64,000 nucleotides of DNA from Clostridium sp. OF09-36 (GTDB taxonomy: Bacteria; Bacillota; Clostridia; Lachnospirales; Lachnospiraceae): assembly GCF_003481985.1 (NCBI RefSeq), contig NZ_QUMD01000014.1, positions 1 through 64,000 of the forward strand. The letters run 5' to 3'. Shown here piece by piece: positions 25,489 through 35,283 of the stretch. The notes under the pieces were generated by a model. It worked only from the letters and a program-made list of their open reading frames with translations, made no database searches and was not told the DNA's origin. The translations under genes were made by a program, and so were the position numbers. Within the stretch, counting starts at the first letter, position 1. The number at the start of each line of letters is the position of its first letter.

Positions 25489-26616
25489 ATGAACCAAGAA
25501 CTGATGACATTGGATTTTTGGCAGGATACGGTTATATATGAGGGAAAAACACTTCCTGTCGGCACGCTTGCCTGTGATGCGCTGAATGTCCCTGCGGATA
25601 CCATTTCAAGGATGAACGAGCAATGCGAGAACATCAATCTGCTGCTCGGAACATTAAACGCCGGACAGGATGCTTCTGCACTCTGTCCCATTGCAAGGGA
25701 AGCTACTCTGGCGATGTTGGATATTCTCAGCGAAACTCCGCCGTTCTCCTATATGGATATACCAAAGCACAGAAAACGGATTGAAAAAGTCTTTACTGTG
25801 GACAATACGCTGAAATATGTGGAGTTTGCCATAAAAGCCGCAACCAATTCTTTGCAGTTTGAAGAAATCCAGAACTTTACCGATGCGATGATGCTCCAAC
25901 GCTATACCGCAGTTTTCGGGCATCTGGCATACTCCCTTGGGGAATACCAAACGGCCATGCTTGATTTTGCAGAAAAAACAGACGGCAACGAAGCAGACCG
26001 CACCGCAGAGGGTTTTGCAAAAATGTTCGGCAGCTATTTCCCGCCGGAGTTTTCCATCACGGAAGGCAATGCCTGGATGTCTACCCTGAACAATTCCGTT
26101 CAGTATGTATCCGTCATCCGTCCCGGCGAAAAAGTTGCGAAGCTGGTCAAGCGGATGCACTATGTATCCTTTGTAGGGATGTTCCGGTCTGATCTCTTTG
26201 AGGGCCTGTGTGTTGGTCATGCACCGAAGAAATGCAAAATCTGCGGCAAGTGGTTTCTGACCACCAACGCACGGCACACCAAATACTGTGGCGGCTATGC
26301 ACCGGGGGACAAGCTGCACCGCACCTGTCGGCAGATCGGCAACCTGAAAGGCAGAGAACAACGGGAGCTTGCGGACGATCATCCGGTGAAACAGATTTAT
26401 GAGAAACGGCTGAACACCATAAACCGCTATGTGAAGCGTGGTACTCTGGACGCTGATCTTGCAGAGGTTATGAAAAAGCTGGCAAAAGATAAGATGCTCC
26501 GGGCATTGAGCAATGTAGCCTATGCCAAGGGAGCTTATGAAAAAGAAATGGACCAGGCGGCTTTGAAAAAGGAAGCAAGTGCAAAAATATACAAAGAAAG
26601 GGACAAACATGAATAG
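25489..26616 (+). CDS. Zinc-finger protein of mobile elements (DUF6076-like)
   Basis: A 375-residue cytoplasmic protein with GGAGG upstream of the ATG at 25489. The C-terminal third holds a zinc-binding motif CKICGKWFLTTNARHTKYCGG with further basic residues, like CGNR-type DNA-binding fingers. I associate the architecture with DUF6076, not verified. It is transcribed divergently from the primase genes and is followed by an overlapping gene. Function unknown; a DNA-binding role is inferred from the finger. Confidence 0.65.
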   Translation: MNQELMTLDFWQDTVIYEGKTLPVGTLACDALNVPADTISRMNEQCENINLLLGTLNAGQDASALCPIAREATLAMLDILSETPPFSYMDIPKHRKRIEKVFTVDNTLKYVEFAIKAATNSLQFEEIQNFTDAMMLQRYTAVFGHLAYSLGEYQTAMLDFAEKTDGNEADRTAEGFAKMFGSYFPPEFSITEGNAWMSTLNNSVQYVSVIRPGEKVAKLVKRMHYVSFVGMFRSDLFEGLCVGHAPKKCKICGKWFLTTNARHTKYCGGYAPGDKLHRTCRQIGNLKGREQRELADDHPVKQIYEKRLNTINRYVKRGTLDADLAEVMKKLAKDKMLRALSNVAYAKGAYEKEMDQAALKKEASAKIYKERDKHE

Positions 26617-27241
26617 AAAAGAACTTAGTCAGAATCATTGGAAATACTACTTAATGCTCGAAAAGCGTTTTGTTGAATCAATAGAGTTTGTAGAACTACA
26701 TGAGGACAATTTTGATGCATTTTCTAACGGATATGCCCTCTTAATTCAAGCCATAGGGGCAGAGTTGGATACTGTATTCAAAGAGTTTTGCGGTTTCAAT
26801 ACAACGGATCGAAAAACGGTTGCAGACTATGCACAGTATATTTTGACCAACACACCGGATATAAAAAATCAAAAAATCAGTGTACAGGAATACGATATCG
26901 AAATACAACCGTTTATGAATTGGGATATTACCCAGCCCGCACAGTCGTTGCAATGGTGGGGAGCATTTACAGATGTCAAGCACAACCGCTATGAGCAGTT
27001 GAAGCAAGCAAAGCAGGAGAATGTACTAAATATCTTGGGAGCTTTGTATTTGATAGAAATGTTGTACTTGAAGAAAATCACTGATGGGACAGACGAATTT
27101 GATGTGTTTGATGAATCTTCCAACTTGTTTAGTTTGAAAAACTGGACTTCTAAGGCTGTGCCGCTGAGCCAAGCTTTTGCCGTGCTAAGCGATATGATGG
27201 ACGACGAAAATAATACTACTAACAAAAAGTTCGATGCATAA
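26609..27241 (+). CDS. Unrecognised 210-residue cytoplasmic protein
   Basis: Starts at the ATG at 26609, overlapping the previous stop by eight bases. It has no membrane segment. A helical C-terminal half contains WWGAFTDVKHNRYEQLKQAKQENVLN (positions about 121-146 of the open frame), a pattern resembling HEPN-like helical proteins, though the classical RxxxxH motif is not evident. The AT content appears higher than in the flanking genes, which suggests inserted cargo. It could be a defence or toxin gene; that is speculation. Confidence 0.5.
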   Translation: MNRKELSQNHWKYYLMLEKRFVESIEFVELHEDNFDAFSNGYALLIQAIGAELDTVFKEFCGFNTTDRKTVADYAQYILTNTPDIKNQKISVQEYDIEIQPFMNWDITQPAQSLQWWGAFTDVKHNRYEQLKQAKQENVLNILGALYLIEMLYLKKITDGTDEFDVFDESSNLFSLKNWTSKAVPLSQAFAVLSDMMDDENNTTNKKFDA

Positions 27242-27285
27242 TTACTGTCGATATTGATAGAGAAAGAACCGAAAGGAGGTGCGCT

Positions 27286-28458
27286 ATGCTGAGTGATTTT
27301 TCATGGGACATGACCGGATACATACCAAAACACGCTGTCAATCCGCACGGTGACGGCATCATTCCTTATGCGGCAGAGCGCATCTTCCAACTGGAACCGG
27401 AGCCTCCAGCGGTGGGCAATCTGAACGAATATATCCTGTCTGCCTTGCAGGAAAAGAATTTGATATATTTCTCATTCTTCCTACACCACTACGAGCCGCA
27501 ACTTAACAAGCGCATCAAAGACTTTCTCGGTGTGGATGGCGGCGATCTGTACGACACAGACCGATTTATAGATATAAAGCTCTCCTGCCGGGAGCAAATG
27601 CTCCAAAAGCTGATGGACTATGATCCTGCCAAGGGTGCGAAGTATGCTACATACATTTTTCCATTCATTCGGGATGCTATGCTACGTTTTCGCATGGGAG
27701 AAGAAAAATGGTCGGTATCCTCCCTGACCAATTACAAAATGGTGCGGTCAATGGCTTGGCTCTACCATAACAGCAAGGATGCAGTCAGCGAATTTGCCAA
27801 GAAGTACAACTGTGATCTTGCCCTTGCGGAAGAATATCTGAAAGTTGTCCGTGGCATCCGCAATCAGCAGCCTTTCTATGTGACAGACGAGGACGGCGAG
27901 GAAACCGACGAAGATGTTGCCCTTGATGATACTTGGAACTATGCCGACATTCTCTGGAACGGCATACAGGCGGAAAAGGTGCAGCGGGCTTTTGAGAAAC
28001 TGAACTACCGGGAGCAGACCTTGCTTGAAAAGCGGCTGGCAATCTGCATGACCTGTGGGCGTGTCGGCTCATGGAAAGGTCGTCCCACCTTTGAGGAACT
28101 TGCAGTTATGTTCGAGGGCAGCACAGCCAGCGGTGCAGAGCGAGCCTACCGGAAAGCGGTGGACAGGCTGACGGAATTATTGGTTGCCGAGGGCGCAATC
28201 CATGCTGTCCGGCTGAAACAGAAGTCCAAAACCAAGCGCAAAAAGAAAATTGCCGCCGCAATCTACGAATACCAGGCAGACTGCGACGGCGAATGGGGCG
28301 AGATTTCCTTGGATTTTGAAAACGGCACAGCGGAGATTATCCGACTTGCCGATTGGGATACCATGAAAACAAACCGCTTTGCCAACAAGGTAATATCCTA
28401 CCTTTTGAGCTGCGAGAATGAGAAGCTGCCAAAGGAAACTACAGTAGCGTTTGAATAA
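27286..28458 (+). CDS. Sigma-70-like factor of the mobilizable element
   Basis: A 390-residue protein with GAAAGGAGG upstream. Residues around 112-130 read MDYDPAKGAKYATYIFPFIRDAMLRF, a sigma-70 region 2 core, and the later part (EKVQRAFEKLNYREQTLLEKRL) resembles region 4 with an HTH near TFEELAVMFEGSTASGAERAYRKAV. It probably directs RNA polymerase to the element's own promoters. The basic stretch KQKSKTKRKKKI and the C-terminal 70 residues are additional to a normal sigma factor. Moderately sure of the family, unsure of target promoters. Confidence 0.7.
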   Translation: MLSDFSWDMTGYIPKHAVNPHGDGIIPYAAERIFQLEPEPPAVGNLNEYILSALQEKNLIYFSFFLHHYEPQLNKRIKDFLGVDGGDLYDTDRFIDIKLSCREQMLQKLMDYDPAKGAKYATYIFPFIRDAMLRFRMGEEKWSVSSLTNYKMVRSMAWLYHNSKDAVSEFAKKYNCDLALAEEYLKVVRGIRNQQPFYVTDEDGEETDEDVALDDTWNYADILWNGIQAEKVQRAFEKLNYREQTLLEKRLAICMTCGRVGSWKGRPTFEELAVMFEGSTASGAERAYRKAVDRLTELLVAEGAIHAVRLKQKSKTKRKKKIAAAIYEYQADCDGEWGEISLDFENGTAEIIRLADWDTMKTNRFANKVISYLLSCENEKLPKETTVAFE

Positions 28459-28543
28459 GCTTATAAATATTAAAAATCATTTCTTTTGACACAGAGAATA
28501 CAAATCGGTGTTGTACAGTAAGGGCGAAAGGAGGAAAAGTATT

Positions 28544-29215
28544 ATGAACAGTAAGATTTTGATTGTAGAAGATGAGGCCAAGTTGCGGGAAATCCTGTGT
28601 GACTATTTCAGCAGCAAGGGAGAACTGCCTGTTGAAGCAAGCAACGGAATACAGGCGCTTGAGCTGATTGATGAAAATGAATTTGACGCAGTTTTGCTTG
28701 ACATTATGATGCCGGAGCTTGATGGGCTTTCTGTCTGCCGTGCTGTGCGCAGAACAAACGATGTTCCTATCATTTTCCTCACAGCCCTTTCCGACGAGGA
28801 GGACAAACTGCTGGGTTATGAACTCGGTGCAGATGATTATGTGACGAAGCCATTCACCATGTCTGTCCTTTATGCAAAAACTATGGCGCTCATCAAGCGT
28901 AATCAGCGCAGTGTCCTTGCCGGTGACCGGATGGAGGTCAGCGGGATCACTCTGGAGCTGACTGCAGGCAGAGCTTATGCTGGAGGCAAGGAAGTCTTTT
29001 TGACGCCGAAGGAGTTTGCTCTCCTTCGCTGCCTGATGCAGAATAAAAACCTTGTCATGAGCCGTGAGCAACTTCTGGTTAAGTGCTGGGGTTACGACTA
29101 CGAGGGCGAATCTCGGGCTGTAGATACCCATATTAAGCGATTGAGAGAAAAACTTGGCGACTATGCCGAATGCATCAAGACCGTTATTAAGGCGGGTTAT
29201 AGATTGGAGGGGTGA
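28544..29215 (+). CDS. OmpR/PhoB-type response regulator
   Basis: About 223 residues from the ATG at 28544 behind AAAGGAGG. The receiver domain shows VEDEAKLREIL and the phosphorylated aspartate in AVLLDIMMPELDGL, then the conserved lysine in DDYVTKPF. The C-terminal winged helix reads VFLTPKEFALLRCLMQN...AVDTHIKRLREKLG. It is followed directly by a histidine kinase gene (start at 29218, two bases after the stop). The pair resembles VanR/VanS-type systems in layout only; the signal is unknown. Confidence 0.9.
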   Translation: MNSKILIVEDEAKLREILCDYFSSKGELPVEASNGIQALELIDENEFDAVLLDIMMPELDGLSVCRAVRRTNDVPIIFLTALSDEEDKLLGYELGADDYVTKPFTMSVLYAKTMALIKRNQRSVLAGDRMEVSGITLELTAGRAYAGGKEVFLTPKEFALLRCLMQNKNLVMSREQLLVKCWGYDYEGESRAVDTHIKRLREKLGDYAECIKTVIKAGYRLEG

Positions 29216-29217
29216 CG

Positions 29218-31442
29218 ATGAAAAAAATCTCCAAAGGCTATCGGATTGCATCAGCTCTTTTCCTAATCTGGGCGATTGTTGATTTCCGCAATTATGCAAC
29301 AATCGGGAAAGACCTTGTAGCTTATTATTCTGGTGAAAGCATTATTTGGGAATTAGTACAGGATAAACTGTTTCAAGGAATTGTAAAGGTTGTTTTGGCT
29401 GTCGCCATCATCGTGGTTGGTCTAATCAGAGCAAGGAAAAAGAAACAGCGTACCGCTCTGACAGCTATTACTTGCCTACTTTCCCTCGCATTGTTTGTAA
29501 TTTGGGGAGCAGGAATGTTCTGCTTGACCTCCGTTACTGCTGAGTATGCCGCCACAAGATATCTAAATGGCTATCGCGATTTTGCATCTACCATGCAACT
29601 CGAAGCTTTGAACACTGGTTGGGGAAAGGTTTTGATTCCAGTTATGCGAACTACGATGCAAATCGCCGGTGGGAGGCGGTAGACGACGGCGGACATGCAG
29701 ATACTTTTTATGGTGCGAGATTTATAGTTGGTGAAGATGATGAATTTCTAAAGCGGCCAAACAGCAACAAGGTATATTCTGCTACTGCTGTTTATGATGC
29801 AGGAGGAAATCTTCTTGAATGTAGTTGGTCGGATTTCTTTTACTTCGAGTATTTGACAGAAAACCAATGGGATAATCGAGAGGAAAGATCCGGGAATAAT
29901 GCCCGTGCTTTCTTTGATAGAGAAATGCTTACTGAGAAAGGTAAGGAGATACTCAGCAACAGCGTTCTGACATTCGATGCTGCCGCAATGCGCTTTACCG
30001 GGACTTTTGATGGTGTCGAGTTCACACCCATCAAAATTGAATATATCGATTGGGACGAATTCCAGCATGCCTTAGATTCAAAGGGAAGTGGTCAGTATAC
30101 CGTTTCCGGCATCGTAGAGGATTACGATCTTCAATGGAACACCATGTACGAAGATGCCTCTGACGCTTTATCCAGTGAGGACGTTGTTGTATTCTACTCT
30201 GATTGGTTTGATGTTTGCTATAATGAGATATCTCCTGCTTTTTCGTACAAAGGAACAGACTATGAAAATGTAGCTTCCCTTGTTGCCAAACTTGGACCGG
30301 AACTGGCTGCCGGAGCAAAGAATTTGACTTTCTACGATGGCCTTGACCTTTTAATCCCAAGTGTGAACTACTGTCACAGCTTCGATGGAGAAACCTATTA
30401 TGACCCATACTATTATGGGGAGGCTGCCTATGCAGAAGAAGCGCCTGATCTCCATTTTTATACCGTGAGTGTCGTGTACTGCTCTCCTTGGCGCACCGCA
30501 TTTGGCGAACTGAGCGTTGTGTACTTAATTACACTTCTTATTGCAGTGGCACTTGTGTTCGTATTACGCTCCATAATAAAAAATCATTTAATCCAACCTG
30601 TCCTATCGGTTGGAGAAGCGCTGATGAGCGAAGAAGAGAAGAACTACCTATATCCGGAAATGTCAAAAGCTTGGTATGAAAGCAAGTTGCTACAAGAGGG
30701 TTTCGCCAAGCATAGCGATAAGAGCCGGATGCAAAGAAACGAGATTACACGCTTGAACACGGCACTTGAGTATGCAAAAGCAGCTGAGGAAAACCGTCGT
30801 CAGATGACCTCTAATATTGCCCATGAACTGAAGACTCCGCTGGCGGTGATTCACAGCTATGCAGAGGGACTGAAGGAACACATTGCAGAAGACAAACGTG
30901 ATAAGTATGTGGATGTGATCCTTGCGGAAGCCGAGCGAACGGACGGTATGGTTTTGGAGATGCTGGATTTGTCCAGACTTGAAGCGGGTAAAGTGAAGCT
31001 CTCACGGGATGAGTTTTCGCTTGCCGATCTTACGAAAGCCATCTTCGAGAAACTCCAAATGGCGGCAGAGGCAAAGGAACTGCAGATCAGCTACGAGTTC
31101 CCGGAGCAAAGCACCATCGTTGCGGACGAGAATCGAATTGCACAGGTGGTTGAGAATTTTGCGACCAATGCAGTCAAGTACACCCCCGCCGGTGGCAGTG
31201 TCACAGTACGGATTCAGAACAATCGTGGTAAAACCACATTCTCCATCGAAAATGACAGCAAGCCTCTTTCCGCAGAAGCTTTGGCTAAAGTATGGGACAC
31301 TTTCTATCGAGTTGATGAATCCCGCTCCGGAGGCGGCACGGGGCTTGGTCTTGCTATTGCGAAGAATATCGTGGAACTGCACGGCGGCAAGTGTTCTGTC
31401 CGAAACACGAAGACGGGTGTGGAGTTCCAGTTTACAATTTAA
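29218..31442 (+). pseudogene. Sensor histidine kinase, frameshifted near the N-terminus
   Basis: Full gene from the ATG at 29218. The N-terminal part has three hydrophobic segments and breaks frame at a G4 run (29621-29624): one extra G would read GWGKGFDSSYANYD and join the main frame. The rest has a large extracytoplasmic region, a last membrane segment (YLITLLIAVALVFVLRSII), the H-box MTSNIAHELKTPLAVIHSYAEGLKE, the N-box NFATNAVKYTP and the G-box GGGTGLGLAIAKN. Catalytic parts are intact. The indel is either an error in the data or a true loss of the N-terminal sensor. Confidence 0.85.
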
Positions 31443-31463
31443 AACCTTGTTAGAAACAACACG

Positions 31464-31490
31464 GCCCACCGATCATTTTGACCGGTGGGC
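31464..31490. terminator. Hairpin between kinase and next gene
   Basis: GCCCACCG and CGGTGGGC pair, with TCA/TGA extending the stem inward. No clear T run follows, so termination on the plus strand is probable but not certain. It separates the plus-strand two-component genes from the minus-strand recombinase cluster. Confidence 0.55.
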
Positions 31491-31509
31491 TGCGCTATGT
31501 TTATTCAGT

Positions 31510-31755
31510 TCAATCCATCAACTGATGTTCCGATACGCCTTGCACAAACCGTTCTAAATCACCGCCAAACACAAGCTGTGCATATTCCAGCGGCTTGTTG
31601 TAGATTAGCCAGTCCAGCTCCGACCGCTGATACATATTATCGGCAACCTCATTCTCCACGGCAATCGTGTCAATCGCAATCATGCTGCCATCTGCAAATT
31701 TCAGCTCCACACAGGCGTTATCCATGTTGAACTCACAAGAAATCAATCTATCCAT
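31510..31755 (-). CDS. Small protein downstream of recombinase (DUF6061-like)
   Basis: An 81-residue protein (RLISCEFNMDNACVELKFADGSMIAIDTIAVE) resembling what I associate with DUF6061, a small family found in Clostridial mobile elements. It lies 24 bases after the large recombinase on the same strand. No membrane segment. Function unknown; it probably belongs to the right-hand conjugative element. Confidence 0.6.
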   Translation of the reverse strand: MDRLISCEFNMDNACVELKFADGSMIAIDTIAVENEVADNMYQRSELDWLIYNKPLEYAQLVFGGDLERFVQGVSEHQLMD

Positions 31756-31779
31756 AAGAAACCTCCATTCTGCGGGATG

Positions 31780-33729
31780 TTAGATCATCCCAAAATATTT
31801 GAATGCTTCTCGGATTGCTTTCTCTTTTTCTGGTGGACACTGGGGCTGTCTGGAATCCTCGGATTTCGGCAGATTATAGTTTTTGCCTACCTCAATCCCG
31901 CATTTCCGCTTAATCTGTGAGATATAGAGGTTGGACACCTTTAACCCGGTATGCTCCAACACATACTCCTTGATCTGCGGATAGGTAGCTCCATCTTGGA
32001 ACTCTGACATATCCATATCTTCCAAAGAGAACTCAACCCGAATCTTTTTCGAGTCGACCTCGCCCTTGGAAAGCAAGACAACCGTCTCAACGGTATTCCC
32101 TTTGTCCCACAAAAGCTCCGTAACTTCCCCGCCATCCTTGAACACCGGAAAATTCAGACCAATCCGCTTTAGCGGATATTCAGACTCGTCATTCCTGTAA
32201 ATTTCAATTTCCTTAATCAAGGCTGTGACCACATTTCTCTTTTCTTCGTCATTTATTATATTATAAACGCAGTCGAAGTTCACCATGATTTTGTAAATAT
32301 TCTCAAGAGTAATTGCCTGCTGCTTAATTGCATCTCGCCGAAGTCTGGCATCTTCGATTTTTTCCTCCAGCTCAACAATGACATCATATAGGGAATCTAA
32401 CCGCAAGGTCATATCATGGAGCTTTCGTTCCCGATATTTTGCATCAGCAGGGAGACTGTCAATTTCCCGTTCCAATCTTGTTTTATTCAGATCAACTTCC
32501 TTCAGCTTTGCCTGATAGCCCTCCAGTTCTTTATCCACTGCTTTCGTGTCAATCTGAACGCCAATCCGTTTTTTAATGGCTTGGGCATATTCCTCATTCC
32601 TTACGATCTCACGAATTGCCTCAATGACCATCGGTTCAATATCGGTCTTTTTCAGCATCGCCTTATATTCACAATGCTTCCCCCGGACCATCCTATTCCG
32701 ACTACATACATAATAGTAAATTTCTTTGTAAGTGCCATCTTTATTTGTCCATGCGTGTTTATTCGTATACATGGGACTTCCACAAACCGGGCATTTCAGC
32801 AGACCGGATAACAAATGAACTCGATCTCGCCCAATTTTTGACGGTTGCTTTACTCCGGTTCTAAGACGCTTGGCATGAGCCTTTTCCCATACCTCCTCAC
32901 TAACGATTCCTTTATGCTGTCCCTCTGTCAGAATGTAATCGTCATTTCTTTTCATCTGGTAATCGTTTTTTGTGCCTTTGACTTTTTCCTTCGTTCTCCG
33001 TCCATAAGCAATTTTACCGCAATAAACCGGGTTATCCAATATCAGTTTAATAAAATGTCCTGTCCAATCCTCTAATGTGCCATTCTGCCTCGGAATTTTC
33101 CGTATACCTTGTAAGTTCAACTGATTCGCAATACCACCCAAACCGATTTCCGATGAAGTATATAATTCAAAAATCTTCCGTATTGCCACAGCCTCTGTTT
33201 CTTCAATCATCAGCTTGTTATCTTCCAGTGTATATCCGTAGGGAGCAAAGCCACCATTCCATCCACCCTGCCGTGCCTTTTCGCGCCGCCCGTTCATCGT
33301 CTGCTCGATAATATTCTCACGCTCAATCTCAGCCACAGCAGATAGTACAGAAATCAAAAGTTTTCCGCTTGTCTGAGAGGAATCAATCCCTTCTTCTATG
33401 CAAATCAGATTTACACCATAAGATTGAACCAACTCCAAAGAGTTAAGTATATCTGCTGCATTACGACCAAACCGTGACAGCTTATACACTAAAATATAGT
33501 CAATGTCCAAGCCATCCTCAATATCTCTGAGCATTTTTTGAAAGGCAGGCCGTCCCTCAATGGATTTACCGGATTTACCGGCATCTTCATAAGTATCAAC
33601 AACGATCATTTCCTCACGATCCGCAAATCGTGTCAGCATATTTTTTTGACCTTCCAGGCTGTATCCGTCCACTTGCATCTCTGTGCTGACCCTCGGATAC
33701 AAAACACAGCGTTTTCCATATCGGTTCAT
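31780..33729 (-). CDS. Large serine recombinase with an extra C-terminal domain
   Basis: A 649-residue recombinase: catalytic YPRVSTEMQVDGYSL, LSRFGRNAADILN, the recombinase domain (LILDNPVYCGKIAYGRR), zinc ribbon (CPVCGSPMYTN...C) and coiled coil. It is about 90 residues longer than the recombinase at 19.4 kb. The additional C-terminal segment (FQDGATYPQIKEYV...TGLKVSNLYISQIKRKCGIEVGKNYN...CPPEKEKAIREAFKYFGMI) is a widespread tail in mobile genes of Firmicutes, also seen fused to RNA methyltransferase-like proteins. The gene starts behind GGAGGT. It marks the left end of the conjugative element. Confidence 0.92.
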   Translation of the reverse strand: MNRYGKRCVLYPRVSTEMQVDGYSLEGQKNMLTRFADREEMIVVDTYEDAGKSGKSIEGRPAFQKMLRDIEDGLDIDYILVYKLSRFGRNAADILNSLELVQSYGVNLICIEEGIDSSQTSGKLLISVLSAVAEIERENIIEQTMNGRREKARQGGWNGGFAPYGYTLEDNKLMIEETEAVAIRKIFELYTSSEIGLGGIANQLNLQGIRKIPRQNGTLEDWTGHFIKLILDNPVYCGKIAYGRRTKEKVKGTKNDYQMKRNDDYILTEGQHKGIVSEEVWEKAHAKRLRTGVKQPSKIGRDRVHLLSGLLKCPVCGSPMYTNKHAWTNKDGTYKEIYYYVCSRNRMVRGKHCEYKAMLKKTDIEPMVIEAIREIVRNEEYAQAIKKRIGVQIDTKAVDKELEGYQAKLKEVDLNKTRLEREIDSLPADAKYRERKLHDMTLRLDSLYDVIVELEEKIEDARLRRDAIKQQAITLENIYKIMVNFDCVYNIINDEEKRNVVTALIKEIEIYRNDESEYPLKRIGLNFPVFKDGGEVTELLWDKGNTVETVVLLSKGEVDSKKIRVEFSLEDMDMSEFQDGATYPQIKEYVLEHTGLKVSNLYISQIKRKCGIEVGKNYNLPKSEDSRQPQCPPEKEKAIREAFKYFGMI

Positions 33730-33784
33730 AATTCATACCTCCAAAATTTACTTTTGGAAAATACCCTATGTAAAGCTGCGATTC

Positions 33785-33946
33785 TCACGCAGCTCCGTCA
33801 ACCTCGCCCAGCACTCTCATACCATATTTCTCGATTATATGTGCCAGCGAAGTGATAAACGCTTCAAATTTTTGTTCCGCCAGACGTTCTTCTGACCGGA
33901 TTTCATCTGAAGGAATCAATGCGCTTTTATTCTGGATATTCTCCAT
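33785..33946 (-). CDS. Small 53-residue protein upstream of the recombinase
   Basis: Starts at an ATG at 33946 with GGAGGTG eight bases upstream and ends at TGA (33785). Sequence begins MENIQNKSALIPSDEI and ends EKYGMRVLGEVDGAA. It resembles the 61-residue protein near the other recombinase (both end in a KYGxxVL motif) and is probably a conserved accessory of this type of integration module. Function unknown. Confidence 0.65.
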   Translation of the reverse strand: MENIQNKSALIPSDEIRSEERLAEQKFEAFITSLAHIIEKYGMRVLGEVDGAA

Positions 33947-34024
33947 TCAGAATCACCTCCGCAATTCCTAACGAAATTATAACTCTACTTGCACGGCCTG
34001 AAAATGATACGCCTTTCGGCACTT

Positions 34025-34374
34025 TTATGTAATCCCCAGACTGCACAAGAGCGTCTTGTTTATGTTTTCCATGTCATCCTTGTTTAGATGACCAATATAG
34101 TTTTTTAACCTCGACTTGTCGATTGTTCTGATCTGTTCCAGCATAACAACAGATGGTTTCACCAAACCGCATCTGTCATTTAAGTGGTAATGCGTGGGGA
34201 ACTTTCTGCTTTTTTTGCTTACACTGGTAATTGCTGCAATAATAATCGTAGGACTGAAACAATTTCCCACATTATTTTGAAGAATGAGTACAGGACGAGA
34301 GCCACTTTGTTCAGAGCCGATACCAGGCTTAAATCAGCCGAATATATGTCACCTCGATGGAATTTTTCAAACAT
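34025..34374 (-). pseudogene. MazF/PemK-type toxin, frameshifted
   Basis: From the ATG at 34374 (GGGAGG upstream) the protein begins FEKFHRGDIYSADLS and, after adding one base to GG at 34326-34327, continues PGIGSEQSGSRPVLILQNNVGN and TIIIAAITSVSKKSRKFPTHY. Together these give a complete MazF-like endoribonuclease of about 117 residues with the usual GSEQSGxRPVLILQNN core. No antitoxin gene is visible upstream. Free-standing mazF genes are common in conjugative elements of this group. The frameshift may be a data error. Confidence 0.75.
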
Positions 34375-34408
34375 CACTCTCGCCTCCCTAATATCTTAAT
34401 ACTTAAAC

Positions 34409-34456
34409 AGCCGCACCAGTCTGAAAGAAATCTTCGGATAAAAACCTGGTGCGGCT
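34409..34456 (-). terminator. Hairpin upstream of mazF
   Basis: AGCCGCACCAG pairs with CTGGTGCGGCT, an 11-base perfect stem with a 26-base loop. It would stop transcription from the sigma-factor gene before mazF, or serve as an RNA stabiliser. Confidence 0.6.
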
Positions 34457-34859
34457 ACTGTTATTCTGTTCGGATTACTCGTCATATTTGCCACGCCCCC
34501 TGACGATGGGAACACAACAGGTCTCCGCTGGCGCGGCTGTCATAACTCCGCAGCATCGTTCGTATCGTGTGCCACAGGGTTCCCCCCAAGTCTTTGGCGG
34601 GCCGTGAGGAAGTATCTTTAAGCCCCCATGCAGTCATCGCGCCAGATCTGCCACAATCCGTTTTATGAAATCGTAGATCGCTCCGAAGCAGTTCTTTCAT
34701 CACCTCCCTGACTGCTCCATCTTCGCGGCGTTTCACATTCGCTCGTACATGAGTTATGTACCTGTTGTGCTGTCTATTCAGTTTTCAAAGATCTTGAGGT
34801 CACGAGGATAGCGTGTCCTTCTAATAACCGTGAGGCTTTGAGCCTTTCTTTCAGGGGCG
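34457..34859. other. GC-richer unassigned stretch
   Basis: Roughly 400 bases between the sigma-like factor and the mazF hairpin, higher in GC than both flanks. A minus-strand frame (34482-34736) is open with a GGGAGGTG before an internal ATG, but its protein (rich in R, S, W, with no known motif) does not convince me. A conserved untranslated or structured RNA region is equally possible. Confidence 0.35.
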
Positions 34860-35283
34860 TTACAGACGATTTTTAAGGAAAGTCTCCATGTTCCGAGGCC
34901 GCGCTGTATAGATTCGCTGACCGATGCAACGCTGACTCCTTCGCTCTTGGCAATCGCTGATTCTGTCAGTCCCAGGAAGTAGTAAGCATAGATGCGCTTG
35001 GCCTGCTTGTCCGGCAGAGCGGCAATCGCAGCGTGAAGCTGCTCCATCGTCACTTTGCGCTCATACAGCTCACAAGGGGTCATGGAAACGAAAAGGGCAT
35101 CATACTCAATTCCGTCTCCGCGATCCAGAGAATAATGCGCCTTGTGGTAATATGTACGGCGGCGGTATGCGGCCTCCAGGCGGTCATGCTCTTTCATAAC
35201 AGCGGCTACTTCATCAGGACCTCAATAATGTAATCGGTCTTATAAAAATCGGGATACTGCTCCCGCAGATTGATCTTGGTCAT
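34860..35283 (-). pseudogene. Sigma-70 region 4-like regulator, two frameshifts
   Basis: Starts at the ATG at 35283 (GGAGG upstream) as MTKINLREQYPDFYKTDYIIEV. Adding one base at 35217-35218 joins it to DEVAAVMKEHDRLEAAYRRRTYYHK. The core is a region 4 HTH (ALPDKQAKRIYAYYFLGLTESAIAKSEGVSVASVSESIQRGL). Adding another base near 34895 gives the ending RNMETFLKNRL and a TAA at 34860. The restored protein of about 140 residues is the small sigma-like factor found in Tn1549-type elements. Two single-base losses in one short gene point strongly to sequence error. Confidence 0.85.

Noticed and set aside
25654..26610. A 318-residue minus-strand frame opposite the zinc-finger gene
   Set aside because: The plus-strand gene has a ribosome site and a zinc finger; the opposite frame has none.
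34482..34736. An 84-residue minus-strand frame
   Set aside because: A ribosome-site-like GGGAGGTG precedes an internal ATG, but the composition and lack of motifs do not support a real protein; I list the stretch as unassigned.
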